Source of the DNA: Alphaproteobacteria bacterium
Lineage (GTDB): Bacteria > Pseudomonadota > Alphaproteobacteria > RUG11792
Reading direction: 5' to 3'
DNA length: 5,872 bases
Assembly (NCBI GenBank): GCA_025998575.1
Contig: BNWD01000040.1
Location: 1 to 5,872 of the forward strand
Shown: piece by piece, positions 1-5,872 of the stretch
How the letters are laid out: the number at the start of each line of letters is the position of its first letter
Position numbering within the stretch: position 1 is the stretch's first letter
Translations under genes and position numbers: made by a program
Notes under the pieces: generated by a model
Seen by the model: only the letters and a program-made list of their open reading frames with translations
Database searches by the model: none
What the model was told of the DNA's origin: nothing

Positions 1-941
1 CTTCTATATGTAAATTCTTTGAGTCTCCCATTATGAATAGCTACATTTATCTCGTTACTCTCTATTATAATGGCTCACAATCACTATACCAAACGACAGA
101 GCCGGTTCCTGTCAACAACAGTTCATATTCTTATACTGCTTTCTTTTCTTCATCAAGTCTCATTTCAAGATCCTTGCTATTCTTCGAAATACATTTCCTT
201 CATAGACCAGCGTCAGGTAAAGACTTTATTTTTCACGATTATCTTCTAAACTCTGCGTATAATTGCAATACTTATGGAACTGCCAATTAGAGCTATTCAT
301 ATACTTACGAAGTATGAAACATGTTTTAGTATAGTCTTAATAATTACGTAGATATTATCTTATAAGATTGTACCGAAAAACAAATTGTTATTCAAAATCA
401 AAAAGAGTGTTGGAGCGTTCCGTTAAATTGCCCATTGTTAAATCTTATTATAGCAGTATCTAATTACCAGCTTTACTCTTATTCACCAGTTTTTTAGTAC
501 ATCATTTACTAACTGCCAATATCGCAATACTTACACATAAGTACACACATACAAGCTTCTCTCTCAAACACATTCAAACATTTTTTTATATTATAACCTA
601 TCAGTAACAGATTGCCAATCCCGAATAAAATGCAATCCATTTATGCTAGCATTGGTTTAAATTTTTGAAAATACCAGAACATATATTGTGTTATTTAAAA
701 ATTTGTTTCCGCTAAATATAATATTTATATCAACAGTATTGTATTTAAAATCTGAAGAACAAAACATTTCAATATATAAGTAAATTACGTCGTTCCAGAA
801 TATTTATGTTCAAAGTATTTATTTTTTTAATCGCAAATATTACGCCATTATTCAAAAATAATGTAGTTATACATCGTATAAAGAGGCTAATAAACGTAAT
901 GAAAGGTTACATTATTTTCTGAAACAGGATTGAACAAGAAA
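1..941. other. Long non-coding stretch, no recognisable gene
   Basis: This stretch is very AT-rich and carries frequent stops in all frames. One 85-codon open frame (33-290, plus strand) has a low-complexity Ser/Tyr-rich translation, no ribosome binding site and no resemblance to a family I know, so I do not call it. On the minus strand around 70-230 there are short stop-poor, Glu/Lys-rich patches in alternating frames. They could be the worn remains of a gene, but I cannot name one. No RNA gene, CRISPR array or insertion sequence was seen. Confidence 0.6.
893..913 (-). terminator. Weak hairpin downstream of tRNA-Thr
   Basis: Seven-base arms (AACGTAA and TTACATT on the plus strand) with a 7-nt loop form a 7-bp stem with one G-U pair. 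It begins 28 nt past the CCA end of the tRNA. It has no clean U-tract on the minus strand, so it is a weak terminator or 3' processing candidate only. Confidence 0.2.
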
Positions 942-1016
<75 letters not shown>

Positions 1017-1030
1017 ATCCATGCATTCTT

Positions 1031-1059
1031 ATTTAAACACAATCCAACAAAAATGTCTA
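1031..1059 (-). promoter_or_regulatory. Sigma70-type promoter of tRNA-Thr
   Basis: On the minus strand, TAGACA (1054-1059; 5 of 6 to TTGACA) and TTAAAT (1031-1036; 4 of 6 to TATAAT) are separated by exactly 17 nt. The -10 ends 14 nt before the first base of the mature tRNA, which leaves a short 5' leader for RNase P to remove. Position and spacing make it the best candidate, though such matches also occur by chance in AT-rich DNA. Confidence 0.55.
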
Positions 1060-1596
1060 GAAATACTGTGTTGTTAACCAATTACGGTTTTGATAAATTT
1101 ATCATAGCGGAGCGAAAAACTCTCTCGCTTGGTGTAGTAATCCAGAACAACGAGATAAATGGCTCTATTCATTACTTTATTAAAATAATAAAAACAGGTC
1201 AGTAAGAGAATTTTTAAAGAATATTCTATATATAGAAAAGAATGTTAGCGAGACTATAATAAGAAGGTGTGTATAAAATCAATTACAAGAGCCTAAATCT
1301 CTTCTTGCTTTCAAACTCTGTCGCTTTTACATGAGAGATTTATCAAAACCATAACTGGTTGATAGCCAAAAAAAATATTCGATGTAGCATTAAAGAAAAT
1401 TTCCAAGAGATGTTGTATGTTTTTACTAAATTACATAGGCTATATATTGTCAAGAACAATAATTCGTATGCAATATACATTGTTATATGATGATAGATTG
1501 AGGCAGTATTGTCAACTTCAATAAATATCTTCCTACTTAGATTCACTAGCGCGTATTGTATATATAATTCTTAATTTCAAAAACAGAGAATTGTAT
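1060..1596. other. Non-coding spacer between tRNA and ahcY trace
   Basis: AT-rich with stops in all frames. It holds a perfect 14-nt palindrome at 1224-1237 (TTCTATATATAGAA) and a small 5-bp hairpin at 1111-1129 (AGCGA/TCGCT). A minus-strand open frame at 1343-1546 has a hydrophobic, Ile/Leu/Phe-rich translation with no family signature and is not called. If the ahcY reading of the following segment is right, part of this spacer may be worn-out ahcY sequence, but I find no convincing earlier motifs of that enzyme. Confidence 0.5.
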
Positions 1597-1681
1597 TGTA
1601 TGTCCTAATTTGCAATAAAGAAAGATTCTACAATTTTTATAGGCTAATATGAAATGGAAAATTATTAGATATAGAATTTTA
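1597..1681 (+). pseudogene. ahcY: Possible 3' remnant of ahcY (adenosylhomocysteinase)
   Basis: AhcY proteins end with a conserved stretch of the pattern G-V-x-L-x-x-L-x-x-(D/E)-Q-A-x-Y-I-G, a short linker and a terminal HYRY. Translating from 1597 gives C-M-S-stop-F-A-I-K-K-D-S-T-I-F-I-G. This aligns without gaps to that pattern: Gly to Cys, Leu to stop, Gln-Ala to Ser-Thr, Tyr to Phe, with Asp, Ile and Gly kept. A worn R-Y-R-like codon run follows at 1667-1681 in a shifted frame. The location agrees with family knowledge, since ahcY often lies just upstream of the DivL/PAS kinase gene in alphaproteobacteria. Only a few residues are identical, and no earlier part of the roughly 430-470-residue enzyme could be traced, so chance similarity remains quite possible. 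Confidence 0.25.
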
Positions 1682-1725
1682 ACAAATCTATTTTAAGTTG
1701 TGTGATTTCAGAGCGTTAATCAGTC

Positions 1726-1754
1726 TTTCCATTTTTCGTAAAGTAGTTTATATT
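1726..1754 (+). promoter_or_regulatory. Candidate promoter of the divL-like gene
   Basis: TTTCCA (1726-1731; 4 of 6 to TTGACA) and TATATT (1749-1754; 5 of 6 to TATAAT) are spaced by 17 nt. Transcription would begin near 1761, giving a leader of about 25 nt before the ATG at 1786. A TTG codon at 1753 overlaps the proposed -10, which argues against starting translation there. I see no clear CtrA box (TTAA-N7-TTAA) upstream. Confidence 0.45.
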
Positions 1755-1770
1755 GATAGCATATAAAATC

Positions 1771-1777
1771 GTGAGGG
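1771..1777 (+). promoter_or_regulatory. Ribosome binding site that decides the divL start
   Basis: GTGAGGG contains GAGG, complementary to the 16S rRNA anti-Shine-Dalgarno sequence. It ends 8 nt before the ATG at 1786. The in-frame TTG at 1753 has no comparable site, so the ATG is preferred. Confidence 0.6.
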
Positions 1778-1785
1778 CTTTGAAG

Positions 1786-3987
1786 ATGGATTGGGAAAAA
1801 AGCCAGAATCGGATTCAAAGGTTACTTTTGGATTCGAGCTTAGCATTCCCGATAGCCTTTGCAGCGTGGGTTGTTGAGAACAACACGATATTTGTTTCTA
1901 ACAAATTGAAACTGTTAATATCGGCTGATTCGAACTTCCTCGATACTCGCGATTTCGTTATGTATATGAAGAACGCTTTCGGCGATTTTTTATTTATTGC
2001 TTCTGAAAAAATATCAAATCAAAGTGCTATAAGGAGAGAGTATTCAGCAAACTTCAATATTAAACCGCAAGAAAATTTATCACTCAAGTTAGTTTTCGAT
2101 GCGAATAAGTCACTTTATATTTTTACAGCTGAAAAAGCTGAGAAGATATCTGAAAAACGAAGTGAGACTCAAGCTGAAACATCGAACAAAGAAATAGAAA
2201 ATACTTTGGACGCATTGCCTATTTATATCTGGATGAAAAATTCTGACTCGCGCTTGAATTATTGCAATAAAAAATATTCCGATGCTCTTGAGACATCTAA
2301 GGAGGCTGTTATTGCCGAGAATCTCTGTCTCATTCCTCAAAAAAATAAGTATTCTGATAGTCGATTTTCTGACTACAAACAAAAACAGACTTTAGAAAAT
2401 GTCGTTATTAATGGTAACAGAAAATATCTGGAAATAACGGAATCACAAGCGATAAATTATGCTATTGACGTCACAGATCGCGAGGAATTGAAAAAGGAAT
2501 ATCTAACATACAAAAAGCAGACTGAGGAAACACTTTCTCAGATTTTGGTTCCAATAGCTATTTTTAACGAAAAACTTGAGTTGATTTTCGCAAATAATGC
2601 TATATTGAAGCTTTTCAATTTGGCTAGTATAAAAGACAATGATTTTAACAAAATTATTGCAGACCTGTTAGATCGCGGAATACTGTTGACTAGTCTAACT
2701 TATGAGTATTTCAAAGAGAAAGCTGTCGGGTTTTTCAAAGAAATAATTGAGCCTGTTCATGCATTTATTAATCTTCAAAATGGGAAGACTGTTTCAGTTT
2801 CAATTTTCCCTAATCAAGGTGGCTTGCTATTTTTGTTCGAGGATATAACTGACACAGTCGCTCTTAAACGGGAAATCAATTCAATCTCCGCAAACCAGCA
2901 GGAAACGCTGGATCGGTTAAAAGAAGGAATTGTTGTTTTTGGTTCTGACAATAAAGTCAAACTCACTAACACTGCGATATTTAACATTTTTGACAAAAAA
3001 ATCGAAAAAACAACTAGAGATAGTTTTGGCGTTCATATCAAAGACTTCTTTTTTGGTTTTTCAGAAATCTTTGATTCAAAAGACGCTATGCATATTTGGG
3101 CGTTAAAGCTTGTCAATATCGCTGCGCAGAGAGTTGATTTTTCGGATACATTGCTGACAACAAAAAACAGTGTCATAAATTATGTATACTTTGCGTTGCC
3201 AAACGGCCTGAATTTGCTGAAGTTCGTTGATGTAACTGAAAAAACGAATTTGGAAAAAGCACTTCAGGAAAAAACGACAATTATCTCTCAAGTAGACAAA
3301 ATAAAAGATGACTTGATTTCAAATATTTCGTATGAACTATACGCTCCATTAAACACTATTTTGGGCTTTGCTGAAATACTAATAAATCAATATTTTGGAG
3401 AATTAAACGAAAAACAGATCGAATATTGCAATGCTATCGCCAGTTCCGTCAACAAAATAACGAAGGTAGTCAGCGCCATTATCAATCTGACGAGCATTGA
3501 AGCAGGACAAATAAAATTGAGCTATGTCGGCGTGAATTTATTTGAATTCTTAAATAATATCGTTGATTTATTCAGTGCTCGCGCTAAAGAGCAAAATGTT
3601 TGCATCACGAATGCTTTTCTAGACAAGGATTTCATAGCTTATTTTGATGACCAATCGATGAGCCAAGCTATTTTTCAACTCATGTCTCGAATATTTCAAA
3701 TTATCTCTGAAAACGGCAAAATTGAAATAAACGTAGACTCTTCGGAATTCAATCCGGCCTATTTCACAATAATAATTTCAGCAACAAAATGCTCCGTACA
3801 GCAAAGTGAACTGGAGAAAATGAAAAACGCTACAGAATGTAATATGGAGAAAAACAATATCTATGATAGAGAATTCGGCATGATCCTGGCAAGCAACGTC
3901 ATCCGCATCCACAAAGGAACACTTATCATCGACTCTTCTGCCGAACAGAGCATTATTAAAATCTCTCTAACTCTGCCGAATGGCTGA
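1786..3987 (+). CDS. divL: DivL-like multi-PAS sensor pseudokinase
   Basis: A 733-residue regulator of the alphaproteobacterial DivL family, close in length to Caulobacter DivL (about 770). In that network DivL binds phosphorylated DivK and modulates the kinase CckA, hence CtrA activity; that role is inferred here. Three PAS-like domains lie at about 136-240, 246-360 (ending GGLLFLFEDIT) and 371-485 (ending FVDVTE), after a divergent N-terminal region. A coiled-coil linker (486-513) leads to the dimerisation helices (505-575). Their H-box reads SYELYAPL, with Tyr516 at the phospho-acceptor His position, the DivL hallmark. The following helix keeps family residues (YFGELN, IEAG). The C-terminal ATPase fold (about 610-733) is degenerate: N-box Asn is Arg635, G1 Asp is Ala666 with its glycines replaced by Lys668 and Ser670, and the first G2 glycine is Glu696. 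No convincing membrane helix is present, unlike Caulobacter DivL. The start is the ATG with GAGG upstream; a TTG 33 nt earlier is less likely. The long frame is intact although its neighbours have decayed, which suggests selection. Confidence 0.85.
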   Translation: MDWEKSQNRIQRLLLDSSLAFPIAFAAWVVENNTIFVSNKLKLLISADSNFLDTRDFVMYMKNAFGDFLFIASEKISNQSAIRREYSANFNIKPQENLSLKLVFDANKSLYIFTAEKAEKISEKRSETQAETSNKEIENTLDALPIYIWMKNSDSRLNYCNKKYSDALETSKEAVIAENLCLIPQKNKYSDSRFSDYKQKQTLENVVINGNRKYLEITESQAINYAIDVTDREELKKEYLTYKKQTEETLSQILVPIAIFNEKLELIFANNAILKLFNLASIKDNDFNKIIADLLDRGILLTSLTYEYFKEKAVGFFKEIIEPVHAFINLQNGKTVSVSIFPNQGGLLFLFEDITDTVALKREINSISANQQETLDRLKEGIVVFGSDNKVKLTNTAIFNIFDKKIEKTTRDSFGVHIKDFFFGFSEIFDSKDAMHIWALKLVNIAAQRVDFSDTLLTTKNSVINYVYFALPNGLNLLKFVDVTEKTNLEKALQEKTTIISQVDKIKDDLISNISYELYAPLNTILGFAEILINQYFGELNEKQIEYCNAIASSVNKITKVVSAIINLTSIEAGQIKLSYVGVNLFEFLNNIVDLFSARAKEQNVCITNAFLDKDFIAYFDDQSMSQAIFQLMSRIFQIISENGKIEINVDSSEFNPAYFTIIISATKCSVQQSELEKMKNATECNMEKNNIYDREFGMILASNVIRIHKGTLIIDSSAEQSIIKISLTLPNG

Positions 3988-4412
3988 CAATCTCTACACA
4001 TTAACATGTTATCGCAATGCTCCAGTTTCATGTCAGCAACTAGTATTTCGTTTTTGAAGACTTCTGGAATTTTCACCATATCTTTTCTTGTTGTTATAAG
4101 AGCCGAATTGGAGTTTTTTTGGCTAATATTCTTCGTATGAAATTCGGTGAATAGAGCATTTGAGATATAAATATTGCATTTCTTAAATAGTTAGTTTATT
4201 TTAAAATGAAAACAGAAACGTATTGCTAGTCTTCCATTTTCGATTATTGTATTGCAAAAATTATAGCTCAATTATTTGGTCAAAATAAACTTTTATATCG
4301 GCAATATTTTCCAATGGGAATGTAGCGCCATTTATGTGACATCATAACACATGGAATACGTGTTCCTTATTTCTTTCACTTAACAATTCCATTTTTGATC
4401 CGCCTTAAGTAA
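3980..4412 (+). pseudogene. tsaE: tsaE remnant (t6A synthesis ATPase), decayed
   Basis: TsaE is the roughly 150-residue ATPase needed with TsaB and TsaD to make t6A37 in ANN-decoding tRNAs. An ATG at 3980 overlaps the divL stop by 8 nt, typical of operon coupling, and opens MADNLYTLT. Codons 18-22 read CQQLV where TsaE has G-x-x-L-A. After an in-frame TGA and a frameshift, 4066-4113 reads G-I-F-T-I-S-F-L-V-V-I-R-A-E-L-E. This matches the Walker A region (G)DVITLSGDLGAGKTELA with one codon lost: the glycines have become Val/Ile, Lys has become Arg and Thr has become Ala, mostly single-base changes. The motif sits near codon 36, its normal position. A final in-frame TAA at 4410-4412 would give about 144 codons, the usual length. 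The later motifs (TFTLVQ, DLYR, EWP) are not reliably visible. The P-loop is destroyed, so no function is expected. Confidence 0.5.
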
Positions 4413-4517
4413 AAATCATATTTATGCTTAGAAAACACTATAAAATTTTGCGAAGCAAAATGAGATTCATAAATATTCGTGCTCAATAAATTTTCATTCA
4501 TTTCAAGAAGAGAAATA

Positions 4518-4773
4518 GCGCTTAGTTACAATAAGCGTTATCGGATTAACACGTTTCTCATTGGGGTTTTTTCATCAAATAGTAAGTATTGTCTATTAGA
4601 CTTGCACATGATATAGCAGATAAATTTTGTACTTGGTAATTTCTGGTTTTGGTAAAGAACATAACCAGGCCAGGAATGAACTTACTACTATTTGTTATTT
4701 GAATAAACTTTGTCTTCATCTAAACATTACTGAAAATGGCTCTGTTGATGAAATTCTTAGCAGGCAGCGGTAA
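4518..4773 (+). pseudogene. amgK: amgK remnant (sugar kinase), internally deleted
   Basis: AmgK is an APH-fold kinase that phosphorylates the anomeric carbon of MurNAc/GlcNAc in peptidoglycan recycling, usually about 340 residues. Two fragments remain. At 4518-4580 the frame reads A-L-S-Y-N-K-R-Y-R-I, then L-I-G-V-F-S. These match the N-terminal DASFRRYFRL and LMDAPP motifs, with Ala to Val and both Pro codons changed by C-to-T steps. A trace of the LLxEDLGD motif (CLLDLHM) follows. At 4624-4773 another frame gives about 49 stop-free codons. Its end (YLNKLCLHLN, then VDEILSRQR and stop) resembles the C-terminal YL-x(3)-L-x-HPxL and WLDR pattern of the family. The catalytic HxD region between them is missing, so roughly two thirds of the gene has been deleted. 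The stop overlaps the murU start. The position between the tsaE and murU remnants supports the call more than similarity alone. Confidence 0.4.
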
Positions 4774-5412
4774 AGCAGGATCAAACACATGCTTTTGTTG
4801 GCTAGCGTACAAGCCAAATTACAAAATAATTCCAGCAATATCGACTATCTTTTTAAAAATACCAAACATACTCCTAATTTTTTAAACGATTAAAATTTTT
4901 ACATATTATATAAGATTTTATATAAAAATGGAAGTGTATTGAATAGTGTCTAGGTCGCAATATTAAGATAAGGTTGCGATATACCTGCGATGATAACTTA
5001 ATGCTGAATTTTCCAATTTCACGTTATTAGAAGGAAAGCCCTACTTTATTATCTTGGCATCTTTCTGCGTAATCGTTGCAATGTATGTTACAAATCAAAT
5101 AATATCAATCTCCATTGCTTACTGATATTTATTTTGCTCCTAACAAAACTCAAAAAATTATGTCAAGTTTATTGAACCGCATACATAACCGTCTGTTTCT
5201 TAAAGTTTTTTGAAAAGGCTCTAATTACTATATTAATTAGTATACTGGTTTATAAAACATTAACTGCGCTTTTTTGTTCTCTGAATTTCTGGATAGATTT
5301 TGCTAAGTTTAAAAAAGTTTATAATTCTGTTTTGAGCATACGCTTTATCTGCGACAAATTTGAGATTCATACTGAAGAGCACTCCTTCAGCAGTGTTGGA
5401 AGAGTATATTAG
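4736..5412 (+). pseudogene. murU: murU remnant (MurNAc-1-P uridylyltransferase), full length but dead
   Basis: MurU makes UDP-MurNAc from MurNAc-1-phosphate and is paired with AmgK in peptidoglycan recycling. The ATG at 4736 starts MALLMKFLAGSGK, resembling (A)MVLAAGLGT with one Ala lost. At 4789 (frameshifted), M-LLLASVQAK matches MRPLTxxxPK, and I-D-Y at 4840-4848 matches LIDH. LLEGKPYFIILA (5024-5059) matches LLGxxPFFxxNAD, with Pro at codon 102; it is near residue 100 in Pseudomonas MurU as I recall it. I-F-I-L-L-L-T at 5125-5145 matches MDxLLLL, and V-Y-stop at 5167-5175 matches G-Y-x-G. Y-T-G-L-stop at 5241-5255 matches F-x-G-V-Q (CAA to TAA). C-S-L-N with W and D at 5275-5298 matches FSLNxLWD near codon 180, and I-H-T-E-E at 5365-5379 matches FHVGTPE. 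The in-frame TAG at 5410 gives about 225 codons, the family length. The motif order and spacing are hard to explain by chance, yet several frameshifts and stops kill it. Confidence 0.6.
4954..4980. repeat. Inverted repeat inside the murU remnant
   Basis: GTCGCAA and TTGCGAT form a 7-bp stem (one G-U pair) with a 13-nt loop. It is followed by TACCTGCGAT, so GCGAT recurs. It lies within decayed murU sequence and lacks a T-tract, so it is probably incidental. Confidence 0.3.
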
Positions 5413-5588
5413 CCGCACAGGTTGTAGAGGCAAATTAATAGTAGTTGAATTTATAAAAACCATAATGCAAATATCTTATACTCAGGTAAAAAAATAATGA
5501 ACAAAAATTTCCGCTAAAAAATACATGAATATTGTGCAACTTAGTGTTGCCACTAACTATCTTTCAATTTTCAACGTCTTATCACTGC

Positions 5589-5617
5589 AAAATCTTTGAT
5601 GCAATCGTCAAGATTTT
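5589..5617. repeat. Inverted repeat, AAAATCTT/AAGATTTT
   Basis: Perfect 8-base arms extend inward by GA/TC with one bulged T. The result is a stem of about 10 bp and an 8-nt loop (TGCAATCG). No T-tract follows directly (CATGAATG comes next), so it is a weak terminator candidate at best, although the pairing is better than most of the spacer. Confidence 0.45.
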
Positions 5618-5686
5618 CATGAATGATTTTCCTATATTTATTTTTACATCATTACAAATAAAACATAGATAATCTAAACAAACATT

Positions 5687-5716
5687 GGTTACTTTATTCT
5701 TAATAATAAAGTAATT
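5687..5716. repeat. Perfect 10-bp inverted repeat, possible bidirectional terminator
   Basis: TTACTTTATT (5689-5698) and AATAAAGTAA (5705-5714) are perfect complements around a 6-nt loop, CTTAAT. Two flanking G-U pairs extend the stem to 12 bp. It is the longest perfect hairpin seen in the window. The arms contain only one G-C pair, so the stem is weak thermodynamically. It could end a transcript from either side, or mark the boundary of a gene beyond the window. Confidence 0.45.
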
Positions 5717-5872
5717 TGAATACTTAAAGAAATACTAATCATATCATAGTTGTTAAAATTTATTTTAAGAAAACTGTTAGTATACTTAGAGAAAAATCCA
5801 TTAGTTATAGATTCATAACCATTTCGTAAACCTATTGAGTTTAGAGATATATTGACACAAAAATATTTCTGT

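Larger units (their letters stand above)
5413..5872. other. Non-coding tail; at most a hint of addB
   Basis: No intact gene is present. In the ancestral order addB would begin here. Two worn matches are in about the right places: T-I-M-Q at 5459-5470 against the YTIPP start of AddB, and V-A-T-N-Y at 5546-5560 against its LPTRR motif, 29 codons later. Each is only a few residues and I give them little weight. The rest is AT-rich, stop-filled DNA with two clear inverted repeats, annotated separately. No promoter or gene facing into the window from the right edge was seen. Confidence 0.4.

Noticed and set aside
33..290. Open frame of 85 codons on the plus strand
   Set aside because: Ser/Tyr/Phe-rich low-complexity translation, no ribosome binding site, no family resemblance. 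Open frames of this size occur by chance.
1753..1785. TTG start giving an 11-residue N-terminal extension of the DivL-like protein
   Set aside because: The TTG overlaps the candidate -10 element and has no ribosome binding site, while the ATG at 1786 has GAGG at proper spacing.
1722..4242. Near-repeat AGTCTT(T)CCATTTT(T)CG at 1722-1738 and 4228-4242
   Set aside because: Only 15 bases shared with two single-base gaps in very AT-rich DNA. One copy is in the divL promoter and the other in decayed sequence; chance is a sufficient explanation.
4508..4572. Nested stems (GAGAAA/TTTCTC around TAGCGCTTA/TAAGCGTTA) followed by GGGGTTTTTT, resembling a small RNA with a terminator
   Set aside because: The T-run is not preceded by a matching stem, and the same bases carry the worn N-terminal motifs of amgK. 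Without expression data I do not call an RNA gene.
4660..4800. CCAGGCCAGGAATGAAC and GCAGGCAGCGG segments reminiscent of the SRP RNA apical loop
   Set aside because: The GGAA tetraloop and symmetric internal-loop pairing of 4.5S RNA cannot be formed; the segments fit the amgK/murU remnants.
4736..4885. A 49-codon small protein starting MALLMKFLAGSGK
   Set aside because: It is better explained as the first codons of the decayed murU, since the family motif continues in a shifted frame from 4789. The later part of this frame is simple Ile/Leu-rich sequence.
5260..5463. Minus-strand open frame of 67 codons
   Set aside because: It lies antisense over the 3' part of the murU remnant, where the plus strand carries co-linear motif traces. 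No ribosome binding site or recognisable domain was seen.

Overview
The window looks like part of an AT-rich, gene-poor genome of an alphaproteobacterium undergoing genome reduction, as in a host-restricted symbiont. Three observations support this. The tRNA-Thr(GGU) has the alphaproteobacterial type of body and an encoded CCA. The only intact protein gene encodes a DivL-like PAS sensor pseudokinase of the alphaproteobacterial cell-cycle (CckA-ChpT-CtrA) network. Everything else, well over half of the window, has no intact gene. The host-restricted lifestyle and the exact lineage are inferred; the sequence cannot name a species.

Layout. 1-941: no recognisable gene. 942-1016 (minus strand): tRNA-Thr(GGU) with a plausible promoter at 1031-1059. 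1030-1725: non-coding, with a weak trace of the 3' end of ahcY at about 1597-1681. 1726-1777: promoter and ribosome binding site of the main gene. 1786-3987: the intact divL-like gene (733 codons). 3980-5412: what I read as three dead genes in series on the same strand, tsaE, then amgK (with a large internal deletion), then murU. They are recognised from degraded motifs that fall at the right codon spacing, joined by stops and frameshifts. 5413-5872: no intact gene, two clean AT-rich inverted repeats and at most a hint of an addB start.

How it fits together. In many alphaproteobacteria a DivL/PAS kinase gene is followed by tsaE, an aminoglycoside-phosphotransferase-like sugar kinase (amgK), a nucleotidyltransferase (murU), addB and addA, with ahcY often upstream. 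Here the regulator survives as a full-length reading frame while the genes that followed it in the ancestral operon have decayed in place. The overlap of the divL stop with the old tsaE ATG is still visible. The surviving DivL has Tyr at the phospho-acceptor position, as DivL proteins do, and has also lost the ATP-binding residues of its ATPase domain, so it should act only as a protein-binding allosteric regulator. The pseudogene calls were made by eye from family knowledge and need a frameshift-aware profile search.
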